DNA of 64,000 nt from positions 310,001 to 374,000 of the forward strand of contig NZ_JAGKTC010000003.1 in NCBI RefSeq assembly GCF_017939625.1, written 5' to 3'. The notes under the pieces were generated by a model that saw only the letters and a program-made list of their open reading frames with translations, made no database searches and was not told the origin of the DNA. Numbering within the stretch: position 1 is the first letter of the stretch; each line of letters starts with the position of its first letter. Below are positions 39,096 through 48,258 of this stretch, in pieces. Both the position numbers and the translations under genes were made by a program. This DNA is from Pseudoxanthomonas helianthi (lineage in GTDB: Bacteria; Pseudomonadota; Gammaproteobacteria; Xanthomonadales; Xanthomonadaceae).

Positions 39096-41468
39096 ATGTC
39101 TAATAAATTGCTGGTACGCCGTGCCGCGGTGCTGGGCGCGGGCGTGATGGGCGCGCAGATCGCCGCCCACCTGACCAATGCCGGGGTCGACACCGTGCTG
39201 TTCGACCTGGCTGCAAAGGAAGGCCCGGTCGATGGCGTGGTGCTGAAGGCCATCGCCAACCTGGGCAAGCTCAGTCCCGCCCCTCTGGCCAGCAAGGCGC
39301 TGGCCGAGGCGATCGCGCCGGCGAATTACGACACCGGGCTGGAGGCGCTGAAGGGCTGCGACCTGATCATCGAGGCCATCGCGGAACGGATGGACTGGAA
39401 GCAGGACCTGTACAGGAAGATCGCCCCGTTCGTGGCTGATCAAGCGGTGCTGGCCAGCAATACATCTGGCTTGGGAATCAACAAGTTGGCGGAAGTTCTT
39501 CCCGAACAACTTCGCCATCGGTTCTGCGGCGTGCACTTCTTCAACCCGCCGCGATACATGCACTTGGCCGAGCTCATTCCGGCCCGCAGCACCGACCCGG
39601 CCGTGCTGGAAGGCCTGGAAACCTTCCTGACCACCCAGCTCGGCAAGGGCGTGGTCTATGCGAAGGACACGCCGAACTTCATCGGCAACCGCATCGGCGT
39701 GTTCTCGATCCTAGCCACCGCCCACCATACCGGTGAGTTCAAGCTGGGCTTCGACGAGGTGGACGCCGTCACCGGCCCCCTGATCGGTCGGCCGAAATCG
39801 GCGACCTATCGCACCTCCGACGTGGTCGGCCTGGACACCATGGCCCATGTCATCAAGACCATGGCCGATACCCTGCCCGACGACCCTTGGCACGCCTATT
39901 TCAAGTCGCCCAAGTGGCTGGAGGCGCTGATCGCCAAGGGCGCGCTGGGCCAGAAGACCGGCGCCGGCATCTTCCGCAAGGTCGGCAAGGACATCGCCGT
40001 GCTGGATCTGGAGAAGCAGGACTACCGCCCCGCCGATCGCGCCGCCGCGCCGGAAGTGGTCGAGATCCTGAAGATCAAGAACCCGGCCGAGAAGTTCGCC
40101 AAACTGCGCGAGAGCCAGCACCCGCAGGCGCAATTCCTGTGGGCGGTGTTCCGCGACCTGTTCCACTACAGCGCCTATCACTTGGCCGACATCGCCGACA
40201 CCGCGCGCGATGTCGACCTGGCGATCCGCTGGGGCTACGGCTGGTCGCTCGGCCCGTTCGAAACCTGGCAGGCCGCCGGCTGGAAGCAAGTGGCGCAATG
40301 GATCGCCGACGACATCGTCGCCGGCAAGGCGATGAGCAGCGCGCCGCTGCCGAACTGGGTATTCGACGGCCGCGATGGCGTGCATACCGCCGAAGGCAGT
40401 TACAGCCCGGCCAAGAACGCCAAGCTGCCGCGCAGCTCGCTGGACGTGTACAAGCGCCAGCGCTTCCCCGACCCGCTGCTGGGCGAGGCGTTCCCGCAGG
40501 GCGAGACCGTGTTCGAGAACGACGGCGTGCGCCTGTGGACCGATGGCGACGACATCGGCGTGGTCTCGTTCAAGACCAAGATGAACACCGTGTCAGACGC
40601 GGTGCTCGACGGCCTGCAGGAAGCCATCGGCATCGCCGAGCGCAAGTTCAGGGGCCTGGTGTTGTGGCAGCACAAGGAGCCGTTCTCGGCCGGCGCCGAC
40701 CTGTCCGGTGCGCTGGGCGCCCTGCAGGTGGGCAAGCTCGCCGAGTTCGAGGCGATGGTCGCCAACTTCCAGGCCACCAGCCAGCGCATCAAGTACTCGC
40801 TGGTACCGGTGGTCGCGGCGGTGCGCGGACTGGCCCTGGGCGGCGGCTGCGAATTCCAGATGCATTCCGCCAGGACCGTGGCCCACCTGGAAAGCTACAT
40901 CGGCCTGGTCGAAGCCGGCGTCGGCCTGCTGCCGGCCGGCGGCGGCCTGAAGGAACTGGCGGTGCGCGCCTCGCAGGCGGCCGGTCCGGGCGGCGACGTG
41001 TTCGCCGAGCTGAAGAAGACCTTCGAAACCGTGGCGATGGCCAAGGTGTCGGCCTCCGCGCTGGAAGCGAAAGAACTGGGCCTGCTGCGCGCTGGCGACA
41101 AGGTCGCGTTCAACGCCTTCGAAACCCTGTACATCGCCAGGCAGGAAGCGCTGGCGCTGGCCGAATCCGGCTACCGGCCACCGCTGCCGGCGCGACGCAT
41201 CCAGGTCGCCGGCGACGTCGGCATCGCCACCTTCAGGATGCTGCTGGTCAATATGCTGGAAGGCCGCTTCATCAGTCCGTACGACTACGAAATCGCCACG
41301 CGCATCGCCACCGTGCTGTGCGGCGGCGAAATCGACCGCGGCTCGCTGGTCGACGAGGAATGGCTGTTGAAGTTGGAACGCAAGCACTTCGTCGAACTGG
41401 CGCAACAGCCCAAGACCCAGGCCCGCATCGAGCACATGCTGAAAACCGGCAAGCCGCTGCGCAACTGA
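39096..41468 (+). CDS. 3-hydroxyacyl-CoA dehydrogenase/enoyl-CoA hydratase (beta-oxidation alpha subunit)
   Basis: A 790-residue bifunctional enzyme for hydration and NAD-dependent oxidation in fatty-acid beta-oxidation. Domain order is dehydrogenase first: NAD loop VLGAGVMGAQIA at ~12-23, the HFFNPPRYMHLAEL signature and PNFIGNRIG. The crotonase domain lies at ~480-720, with the oxyanion and acid/base segments FSAGADLSG and ALGGGCEF. This is the reverse of E. coli FadB/FadJ, as in the FadB-like proteins of many beta- and gammaproteobacteria. The stop is 22 bases before the thiolase gene. Confidence 0.93.
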   Translation: MSNKLLVRRAAVLGAGVMGAQIAAHLTNAGVDTVLFDLAAKEGPVDGVVLKAIANLGKLSPAPLASKALAEAIAPANYDTGLEALKGCDLIIEAIAERMDWKQDLYRKIAPFVADQAVLASNTSGLGINKLAEVLPEQLRHRFCGVHFFNPPRYMHLAELIPARSTDPAVLEGLETFLTTQLGKGVVYAKDTPNFIGNRIGVFSILATAHHTGEFKLGFDEVDAVTGPLIGRPKSATYRTSDVVGLDTMAHVIKTMADTLPDDPWHAYFKSPKWLEALIAKGALGQKTGAGIFRKVGKDIAVLDLEKQDYRPADRAAAPEVVEILKIKNPAEKFAKLRESQHPQAQFLWAVFRDLFHYSAYHLADIADTARDVDLAIRWGYGWSLGPFETWQAAGWKQVAQWIADDIVAGKAMSSAPLPNWVFDGRDGVHTAEGSYSPAKNAKLPRSSLDVYKRQRFPDPLLGEAFPQGETVFENDGVRLWTDGDDIGVVSFKTKMNTVSDAVLDGLQEAIGIAERKFRGLVLWQHKEPFSAGADLSGALGALQVGKLAEFEAMVANFQATSQRIKYSLVPVVAAVRGLALGGGCEFQMHSARTVAHLESYIGLVEAGVGLLPAGGGLKELAVRASQAAGPGGDVFAELKKTFETVAMAKVSASALEAKELGLLRAGDKVAFNAFETLYIARQEALALAESGYRPPLPARRIQVAGDVGIATFRMLLVNMLEGRFISPYDYEIATRIATVLCGGEIDRGSLVDEEWLLKLERKHFVELAQQPKTQARIEHMLKTGKPLRN

Positions 41469-41490
41469 GCAACGAACAGGACCCACAGAC

Positions 41491-42699
41491 ATGAGCAAGC
41501 AAGTACAAGAAGCCTACATCGTTGCCGCCACCCGCACCCCGGTGGGCAAGGCGCCGAAGGGCGTGTTCCGCAACACCCGTCCCGACGACATGCTCGCGCA
41601 TGTGCTGAAGTCGGTCGTCGCGCAGGCGCCGGGCATCGACGTCGGCCGCATCGACGACGCGATCATCGGCTGCGCCATGCCCGAGGGCGAGCAAGGCATG
41701 AACGTGGCGCGCATCGGCGTGCTGCTGGCCGGCCTGCCGAATACCGTCGCCGCACAGACGATCAACCGTTTCTGTTCATCGGGCCTGCAGGCCGTGGCGC
41801 TGGCCGCGGACCAGATCCGCCTGGGCAATGCCGACCTGATGCTGGCTGGCGGCACCGAGTCGATGTCGATGGTGCCGATGATGGGCAACAAGGTCGCGCT
41901 GTCGCCGGAGGTGTTCGCGAAGAACGAGAACATCGCCATCGCCTACGGCATGGGCATCACCGCCGAAAAGGTCGCCGAGGAATGGAAGGTGTCGCGCGAA
42001 GACCAGGATGCGTTCGCCCTCGCCTCGCACCAGAAGGCCATCGCGGCGATCCAGGCCGGCGAGTTCAAGCAGGAAATCAGCCCGTACGAAGTGCTGTCGC
42101 ACATGCCCGACCTGGTCGGCAACACGATCCAGTTGAGGAAGAAGCTGGTCGACACCGACGAAGGCCCGCGTCCCGATACCACGCTGGAAGGCCTGGCCAA
42201 GCTGCGTACGGTGTTCCGCAACCAGCAGTTCGGCGGCAGCGTCACCGCCGGCAACAGCTCGCAGATGAGCGACGGCGCCGGCGCGGTGCTGCTGGCTTCG
42301 GAACAGGCGATCAAGGATTACGGACTGACGCCGCTGGCCCGCTTCGTCAGCTTCTCGGTCGCCGGCGTGCGTCCGGAAGTGATGGGCATCGGCCCGATCG
42401 CGGCGATCCCGAAGGCGCTGAAGCAGGCCGGCCTGACCAAGGACCAGCTGGACTGGATCGAACTCAACGAAGCCTTCGCCGCGCAGGCGCTGGCGGTGAT
42501 CCGGGACAGCGAACTCGATCCGTCCAAGGTCAACCCGCTCGGCGGTGCGATTGCGTTGGGCCATCCGCTGGGTGCAACGGGTGCGGTGCGCACGGCAACA
42601 ATTGTGCATGGCCTGCGTCGCCGCCAGCAGAAGTACGGCATGGTGACCATGTGCATCGGCACCGGGATGGGCGCGGCGGGGATTTTCGAGGCGCTCTGA
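41491..42699 (+). CDS. fadA: Acetyl-CoA C-acyltransferase (beta-oxidation thiolase)
   Basis: Cleaves 3-ketoacyl-CoA to acetyl-CoA and a shortened acyl-CoA. The 402-residue thiolase has the nucleophile in TINRFCSSGLQAVALAA (about Cys92), NEAFAAQAL, the active-site His in GGAIALGHPLGATGA and the second Cys in MCIGTGMGAAGIFE. All catalytic residues are intact. It is the second gene of the fad unit, with a strong terminator just beyond, and should form a complex with the upstream multifunctional protein. Confidence 0.96.
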   Translation: MSKQVQEAYIVAATRTPVGKAPKGVFRNTRPDDMLAHVLKSVVAQAPGIDVGRIDDAIIGCAMPEGEQGMNVARIGVLLAGLPNTVAAQTINRFCSSGLQAVALAADQIRLGNADLMLAGGTESMSMVPMMGNKVALSPEVFAKNENIAIAYGMGITAEKVAEEWKVSREDQDAFALASHQKAIAAIQAGEFKQEISPYEVLSHMPDLVGNTIQLRKKLVDTDEGPRPDTTLEGLAKLRTVFRNQQFGGSVTAGNSSQMSDGAGAVLLASEQAIKDYGLTPLARFVSFSVAGVRPEVMGIGPIAAIPKALKQAGLTKDQLDWIELNEAFAAQALAVIRDSELDPSKVNPLGGAIALGHPLGATGAVRTATIVHGLRRRQQKYGMVTMCIGTGMGAAGIFEAL

Positions 42700-42719
42700 T
42701 CCGGCAAGCGGATCCGACA

Positions 42720-42752
42720 GGAACGGCGCCGAAAGGCGCCGTTCCGGTTTTT
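42720..42752 (+). terminator. Intrinsic terminator of the fad operon
   Basis: The 11-bp stem GGAACGGCGCC/GGCGCCGTTCC has a GAAA loop and is followed by GGTTTTT. It lies 20 bases after the thiolase stop. Confidence 0.92.
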
Positions 42753-42767
42753 CGGCGGCAAAGGAAA

Positions 42768-43112
42768 TCAGGCCATCCGCACACCATTGGGTACCGTGCG
42801 CTCGACGGTGGTAATGACCACGCCATCACCGGTATGAAACCCGGTCAGCAGGAATTCGGACACGAACGGCCCGATCTGCTTCGGCGGAAAGTTGATCACG
42901 CCGACGATCTGCCGGCCGACCAGCTCCTCGGCGGAGTACAGCGCGGCGATTTGCGCGCTGGTCTTCTTCACCCCATGCGGGCCGAAATCCACCCACAGCT
43001 TCCATGCCGGCTTGCGCGCTTCCGGGAACGGCTCGACGCGCAATACGGTACCGGCGCACAGCAGCACCTTTTCGAAGTCGCTCCAATCGATGGGAGCCGC
43101 ATCAGTCCCCAC
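42768..43112 (-). CDS. csaA: CsaA-like tRNA-binding domain protein
   Basis: A 114-residue OB-fold protein of the CsaA/EMAP-II-like tRNA-binding family. RVEPFPEARKPAWKLWVDFG and the GRQIVGVINFPPKQIGPF segment are diagnostic, and the length is typical. CsaA has been described as an export-related chaperone in Bacillus and binds tRNA; its cellular role here is unproven. The GTG at 43112 overlaps the upstream oxidase stop by 11 bases. A longer in-frame extension is not supported by family length. Confidence 0.85.
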   Translation of the reverse strand: MGTDAAPIDWSDFEKVLLCAGTVLRVEPFPEARKPAWKLWVDFGPHGVKKTSAQIAALYSAEELVGRQIVGVINFPPKQIGPFVSEFLLTGFHTGDGVVITTVERTVPNGVRMA

Positions 43113-44409
43113 GCGCCCTGCCCTCCATCCAGTCCCTCCACGCATCCTTGAATCCCGCCCACCAATAACTCAGTTGCGCCGCGGCATAGCCGACGGGCTT
43201 CATCGCCGATACCAGGCCGTAATCGGCGAACTCGCGCCACCGGGTGTCGCCGCCCGCGATGGCGGAAGCCACCACTTCGCCGGCGAAGGTTGTCGGCGCC
43301 ACCCCATGGCCGCCGAAAGCCTGCGCGTACCAAAGTCCGGGCTCGGCCTGGCCGATTTGCGGCATCTGGTGCCGGGCATAGCTCATCAGGCCGGACCACG
43401 CATAGTCGATCCGGATGCCGTCCAATTGCGGAAATACCTTGAGCAGATCGCCACGCAGCAGGTCGCGGACGGCCGACGGCGAGCGGTCGCGCACCGAGAT
43501 GCGTCCGCCCCACAGCAGGCGCGAGTCCGGCAACGGCCGGTAGTAGTCGAAGGCGAAACGGGTGTCGTAGATCGCCGCGCGCGTGCGCATGATCTCGTCC
43601 ATGCGCGCGCCCAGCGGTTCGGTGACCATCACATAGGTGGCGATGGGCATGACGCCCGCGTCCACGCGCCGGTCCAAGCCGGACAAGTAGCCGCCGCAGG
43701 CCAACACGACATGCCGGGCTTGCACCTTTCCCTGCGGCGTCGCGACTGTCCACCCCTGCCCGCTTCGCTGCAACGAAATCGCAGGCGACCCGGCGTGTAC
43801 GGCAACGCCGCGATCCGCCGCAGCACGTGCGACGCCTTGCGCGTATTTCAACGGGTGGAAATGGAAGCCCTGCGGCTCATGCAGCGCATCGTGATAACGA
43901 CGGGAGAGCACCTGCTTGCCCAGTTCCTCGCGCGGCAACCACGTCCATTCCACGTCGAAGCGCTCGCGCAGGAGTTGCTGGCGCTCGAGCAATACGGAGG
44001 GATCGGCGAACCAGTTCGCCCACAGCACACCCGCCTGCGTGTCGTCGCAAGCGATGGCATGGCGGGCGATCCGCTGCCGGATCAGCTCCACGGCGTCGGT
44101 GGTACCGCGGTACAGCATGGAAGCGCGGACCGGTCCCAGGTCGCGCAGCAAGGCCTCTTCGCCGCGCGAAAAACCGCCGAAAACGAATCCGCCATTGCGT
44201 CCTGACGCGCCGAAGCCGGGAGTTCGGGCTTCGAGCAGCACGACGTCGGACTTGCCGCGTTCCGCCAGCCCGAGCGCAGTGTTCAATCCGGCGAAGCCGC
44301 CGCCGACGATGCAGACCTCGGCGTCAACACTACCCGTCAGGAGGGGCCAAATCGGGGCCTCGCCAAGGCTTGCGGCGTAGTAGTCGAGGCTTTCGCCTTC
44401 GTTTCTCAT
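43102..44409 (-). CDS. FAD-dependent amine/amino-acid oxidase (DAO family, PuuB-like)
   Basis: A 435-residue D-amino-acid-oxidase-superfamily flavoprotein. The Rossmann motif VCIVGGGFAGLNTALGLAE is at ~32-50, the GASGRNGGFVFGGF segment typical of gamma-glutamylputrescine oxidases is at ~68-81, and the C-terminal FAD contact is QAFGGHGVAPT. The C-terminal tail after ~400 is amphipathic and Trp-rich. Substrate is probably an amine or N-methyl amino acid, but no puu or other catabolic genes lie nearby, so this is a family-level call. Confidence 0.85.
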   Translation of the reverse strand: MRNEGESLDYYAASLGEAPIWPLLTGSVDAEVCIVGGGFAGLNTALGLAERGKSDVVLLEARTPGFGASGRNGGFVFGGFSRGEEALLRDLGPVRASMLYRGTTDAVELIRQRIARHAIACDDTQAGVLWANWFADPSVLLERQQLLRERFDVEWTWLPREELGKQVLSRRYHDALHEPQGFHFHPLKYAQGVARAAADRGVAVHAGSPAISLQRSGQGWTVATPQGKVQARHVVLACGGYLSGLDRRVDAGVMPIATYVMVTEPLGARMDEIMRTRAAIYDTRFAFDYYRPLPDSRLLWGGRISVRDRSPSAVRDLLRGDLLKVFPQLDGIRIDYAWSGLMSYARHQMPQIGQAEPGLWYAQAFGGHGVAPTTFAGEVVASAIAGGDTRWREFADYGLVSAMKPVGYAAAQLSYWWAGFKDAWRDWMEGRARGD

Positions 44410-44452
44410 GGGCGCATCGCCGTTCCGTTCCCGTCGAAACAGTCGTCGACCG

Positions 44453-45352
44453 TCAATCCAGCTCGTGGACGCCCATTTCCCTCAACGCATCCTGCATCAT
44501 GTCGCGGGCGGCATCGCTGAGCTTTTCATGGTCCAGCGCATAACGGATGGTCGCTTCGATCAGTCCGATATGCGTGCCACAGTCGAAGCGCGTGCCCTGG
44601 AAGCGGTACGCATGGACCGGCTTCTCGGCCAGCAGCATGGCAATGGCATCGGTGAGCTGGATCTCGCCTCCGGCGCCTGGCGTGGTGTTCTCCAGGAGAT
44701 CGAAGATGCGGCCATCGAGCACGTAGCGGCCGACCACGGCAAGGTTGCTGGGGGCGACTTCAGGCTTGGGCTTCTCGACGATGGCGTTGATTCGCCCCGA
44801 CCGACCGGCGAACGCTTCGGTCGCCACGATGCCGTAGCTGCCGGTCTGCTCGCGCGGCACGTCCTGCACCGCGATCATGCTGGCGCCGGTGGCCTGCGCG
44901 GCGTCGGCCATCTGCTTCAAGGCGCCGTTGCCGCGGTTCCAGATCAGGTCGTCCGGCAGGATCACCGCGAATGGCTCGTTGCCGATGATCGGCTTCGCGC
45001 ACAGCACCGCGTGCCCCAAGCCCAGTGCTTCGGCCTGGGTCACGAACACCGCTCGCACATGCGACGGCAACACGTTGCGTACCAGTTCCAGTTGCTCGAG
45101 CTTGCCCGACTTCTCCAGCTTCTGTTCGAGTTCGTAGGCCTTGTCGAAATAGTCGGCCACCGCATGCTTGTAGCGGTTGGTGACGAACACCAGGGTGTCG
45201 CAACCCGCCTCGATCGCCTCGTCCACCGCGTACTGGATCAGCGGCCGATCGATGATCGGCAGCATTTCCTTGGGGACGGTCTTGGTTGCGGGCAGGAATC
45301 GCGTGCCCAGTCCTGCGACCGGGAACACGGCTTTCTTGATTCGGGGATTCAT
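44453..45352 (-). CDS. galU: UTP-glucose-1-phosphate uridylyltransferase
   Basis: Makes UDP-glucose for surface polysaccharides and glucans. The 299-residue protein has the nucleotidyltransferase start KAVFPVAGLGTRFLPATKT (with the catalytic KEMLP just after), then VLPDDLIWN, and EKPKPEVAPSNLAVVGRYVL near the middle. Length is typical. Its ATG overlaps the stop of the upstream capD-like gene by 4 bases, linking it to polysaccharide synthesis. Confidence 0.97.
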   Translation of the reverse strand: MNPRIKKAVFPVAGLGTRFLPATKTVPKEMLPIIDRPLIQYAVDEAIEAGCDTLVFVTNRYKHAVADYFDKAYELEQKLEKSGKLEQLELVRNVLPSHVRAVFVTQAEALGLGHAVLCAKPIIGNEPFAVILPDDLIWNRGNGALKQMADAAQATGASMIAVQDVPREQTGSYGIVATEAFAGRSGRINAIVEKPKPEVAPSNLAVVGRYVLDGRIFDLLENTTPGAGGEIQLTDAIAMLLAEKPVHAYRFQGTRFDCGTHIGLIEATIRYALDHEKLSDAARDMMQDALREMGVHELD

Positions 45353-47259
45353 CGTGGACGTCGGGAGTCGCGTGCGGGGAACAACACGATGTTAGCACCC
45401 GCCTGTTCCACGGCTTCCACCGGACTGAATTCGGGTACCGCGCTGCGCAGCACGCGCGACATCTCTTCCAGATCGTAGTCGTTGCAGGCGGCGCGCAGCT
45501 GCTGCAATGCCCAGGCGACCAGTTCGGCCGGCACTTCCCGCGCCCGCGCTTCAAGGATTTTCGAATGCGAGGTCGGCCGGTAGTTCTCGTCGGCGTGGAA
45601 CAGGGTTTCGTGCAGTTTTTCCCCTGGGCGCAGGCCGGTATAGGCAATGGCGATGTCCTTGCCGATCCGCTTTCCGGCCAAGCGGATCATCTGCTCGGCG
45701 AGCGTGCGGATCAGGACCGGTTCGCCCATGTCCAGCGTGTAGATCGACGCATGCGATGCGCCGGCGGCCGCCTGCACGATCAACTGGCAGGCTTCGGGAA
45801 TGGTCATGAAGTAACGCGATACTTCAGGGTCGGTCACCGTCACCGGGCCGCCCTGGCGGATCTGTTCGCGGAACAGCGGCACGACGCTACCTGCCGAATC
45901 GAGCACGTTGCCGAAGCGCACGGTGATGAAGCAAGTGCCTTTGCGGTCGTCGAGGTTCTGGCAGATCATTTCCGCCAGTCGTTTGGTCGCCCCCAGCACG
46001 TTGGCCGGATCGACGGCCTTGTCGGTCGAGATCAACACAAAGCTGGCCACGCCCGCGTCCCGACAGGCCTTGGCCACCGTTTCGGTGGCCAGCACGTTGT
46101 TGCGCACCGCCTCGCGCAGTTGCTGCTCGAGCAGCGGCACCTGCTTGTAGGCCGCGGCGTGGAATACCGCGTCCGGCTCGGCGATGCGAAGGGCATGGGC
46201 GATCACTGCCGGATCGCCGCAGTTGCCGAGTACCGAAATCACCTCCAGGTCGGGAAAGGCGCGACGCAGGTCGGCTTCGGTGGTGATCAGCGCCAGCTCG
46301 TCGATTTCCAGCAAGGCGATGCGCTGGGCCCCGTGGCGAGCGCACTGGCGGCATAGTTCCGAACCGATGGAACCGCCCGCGCCAGTGACCAGGACGGTGC
46401 GTCCGCCCAACCAGCCGCGGATCAATTTCCAGTCCGGCGTCACCGGTTTGCGGCCCAGCAGGTCGTCGATGGCGACCTCTTTCAGCTCGCCCGGCAACGA
46501 GCGCCCTTCCAGCACGTCGACCAGCCGCGGCACGGTACGGAAGGGCAATCCGGTGCTTTCGCAGATGGCCACCACGCGCTGCATCGCGGCGGCTTCCAGC
46601 GTCGGCATCGCGATCACGATCAACTTGGCGCCGGTTTCGCGGGCGACGGTCGGGGCTTCGTCCAGCGTGCCAAGGACGGTCACGCCATGAAGTCGAGTAC
46701 CACGCAAATTGGCCGCGTCGTCGAGCAGGCCGACGGGCACATAGCCGCCGCTGCGGTGCAGGTCGCGCAGCAAAGCTTCGCCCGCTCGGCCCGCACCCAT
46801 CACCAGTACCCGGATGGCGGCGCCTTCGCGGAATTCGGCCTGCTGGTTATCCTTCCAGGCGCGGTAAGCCAGGCGCGGCAGGCCCAGCAAGGCGGCCAAG
46901 GCGAAGGGATACAACCCGAGCACGGCACGCGGCACGCCGTCCAGGCGGTTGTAAGCGAACAATCCCAAGCCGATGGCCACCAACCCGATGGCGCAAGCTT
47001 TCAGGATGTTCCACAGGTCGGGAACGCTGGCGAAGCGCCACAAGCCCCGGTACAGGCCGATTTGCCAGAACACCAGGCCCTGGGCCGCCAGGACGATGGC
47101 TATTTCAACCGACCACAAGGGATATTCGGGGGGCGCCACGAGCATGGCGTAACGCAACTGGTGCAAGCCCTGCCAGCACAGCCAGACCATGAACAGGTCG
47201 TGGGCGACTACCGCAAATCTCGGCAGCCATGCGGTCGCTTTCGCCCGCCATGATTCCAT
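45349..47259 (-). CDS. CapD/WbpM-type nucleotide-sugar 4,6-dehydratase (membrane)
   Basis: A 636-residue inner-membrane enzyme. About four transmembrane helices occupy ~10-125. A CoA-binding-like Rossmann domain (VMGAGRAGEALLRDL) follows at ~150-275. The SDR dehydratase domain (VTGAGGSIGSELCRQCA, then STDKAVDPANVLGATK) runs to ~580. The active site has the altered TDK/Met-Lys type seen in WbpM and FlmA-like inverting 4,6-dehydratases. It likely makes UDP-4-keto-6-deoxy sugars for O-antigen or exopolysaccharide. It is flanked by galU and a WecA-like transferase. Confidence 0.92.
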   Translation of the reverse strand: MESWRAKATAWLPRFAVVAHDLFMVWLCWQGLHQLRYAMLVAPPEYPLWSVEIAIVLAAQGLVFWQIGLYRGLWRFASVPDLWNILKACAIGLVAIGLGLFAYNRLDGVPRAVLGLYPFALAALLGLPRLAYRAWKDNQQAEFREGAAIRVLVMGAGRAGEALLRDLHRSGGYVPVGLLDDAANLRGTRLHGVTVLGTLDEAPTVARETGAKLIVIAMPTLEAAAMQRVVAICESTGLPFRTVPRLVDVLEGRSLPGELKEVAIDDLLGRKPVTPDWKLIRGWLGGRTVLVTGAGGSIGSELCRQCARHGAQRIALLEIDELALITTEADLRRAFPDLEVISVLGNCGDPAVIAHALRIAEPDAVFHAAAYKQVPLLEQQLREAVRNNVLATETVAKACRDAGVASFVLISTDKAVDPANVLGATKRLAEMICQNLDDRKGTCFITVRFGNVLDSAGSVVPLFREQIRQGGPVTVTDPEVSRYFMTIPEACQLIVQAAAGASHASIYTLDMGEPVLIRTLAEQMIRLAGKRIGKDIAIAYTGLRPGEKLHETLFHADENYRPTSHSKILEARAREVPAELVAWALQQLRAACNDYDLEEMSRVLRSAVPEFSPVEAVEQAGANIVLFPARDSRRPR

Positions 47260-47286
47260 TGGTACCTGGTCCTTGTGCGTTTCGCC

Positions 47287-48258
47287 CTAGTCCTTGAGCC
47301 TGCGAGAAGATCCCCACAGGCACCCAGCGAGCGTATAACAAATTATAAACACCAAGATTACAAACGGCGGCTGAGCGCCCCTGCCGATCAGCCAGATACC
47401 GACGGTTCCTGTAGTAAAAAGCGCAAAAAAAACGGTAACCCGTCTATGTCCGATCTGCCTCGCCCAACGCTGATAGGCATGCTGGACATGCGGGGTCCAC
47501 CAAGGTTCGCCGTTCAGGATGCGCCAAGCCAATGTGAAGGCCGTGTCCACAACGAATGCCGCTACGGGCAGGACCCACAGTAACCAAGTGATCGAGGGAT
47601 CCCCTTTGCTCAAGCCAGCGGCCAGCAACGCCGCCAAGGCGAAGCCGAGGGCTCCGCTGCCGACATCGCCCAGGAAAATTCGGGCCTTGGGGAAATTAAA
47701 GGGCAAAAAGCCCGCGGCCGCCGCCGCCAGCCCTATTGCCAGCCAGTTCCAGGGAGATGGCAGCACGATCCATAAACCAAGCGACACGAGGCCGGCTTGG
47801 CTGGCCGCCAATCCATCGATGCCGTCCATGAAATTCCACGCGTTGGTCAATCCCAGCGCCAGAACGAAGGCCGCCATCGCCGGCCAGGGGCCAGTCCCCT
47901 CAAGCCAGAAACCCATGGCCAGCGTGCCGGCGGCCAGCCCATGGATCAGTAACCGCAACCAGGGCGAAAGCGGCCGATGGTCATCCACCCAGCCTATGCC
48001 GGCGACCAGCACCAAACCGGCACCGAAGAGCCCGAACCACTCGCGCTGCCCGGGAAACCGCCATGCCAGCCAGGCGCTTGCCAGCAACAGGACCATCACT
48101 ATCGAAATTCCGCCGCCGCGCGGGGTGGCGCTGGCGTGACTGCGGCGCTCCCCCGGCTGGTCGAGCAGGTTTCGGCGCAGCGCATAACCACGTGCCCATG
48201 CCGTGATCGCCAACGCGATACCGAAACACGACAGCAGCCAGATCGGCCAAGCCGGCAT
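47287..48258 (-). CDS. WecA/MraY-family polyprenyl-phosphate sugar-phosphate transferase
   Basis: A 323-residue polytopic (about 10-11 helix) transferase that starts lipid-linked glycan synthesis by moving a sugar-phosphate onto undecaprenyl phosphate. Family motifs are GWVDDHR, NAWNFMDGIDGLA and IFLGDVGSGALGF, and a cytosolic HVQHAYQRWARQIGH loop follows. By length and sequence it is nearer to WbpL/WecA-type enzymes than MraY. Its 3' end and the 30 bases after it are noticeably AT-rich compared with neighbours. The start overlaps the lapB stop (TGATG). Confidence 0.9.
   Translation of the reverse strand: MPAWPIWLLSCFGIALAITAWARGYALRRNLLDQPGERRSHASATPRGGGISIVMVLLLASAWLAWRFPGQREWFGLFGAGLVLVAGIGWVDDHRPLSPWLRLLIHGLAAGTLAMGFWLEGTGPWPAMAAFVLALGLTNAWNFMDGIDGLAASQAGLVSLGLWIVLPSPWNWLAIGLAAAAAGFLPFNFPKARIFLGDVGSGALGFALAALLAAGLSKGDPSITWLLWVLPVAAFVVDTAFTLAWRILNGEPWWTPHVQHAYQRWARQIGHRRVTVFFALFTTGTVGIWLIGRGAQPPFVILVFIICYTLAGCLWGSSRRLKD

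Noticed and set aside
40441..40470. The residues SLDVYKRQ in the FadB-like protein resemble the translated Nextera transposon-end adapter (DVYKRQ) known as a contaminant.
   Set aside because: The DNA is GACGTGTACAAGCGCCAG, with GC-rich host codons, not the adapter GATGTGTATAAGAGACAG, and the reading frame continues normally through both domains.
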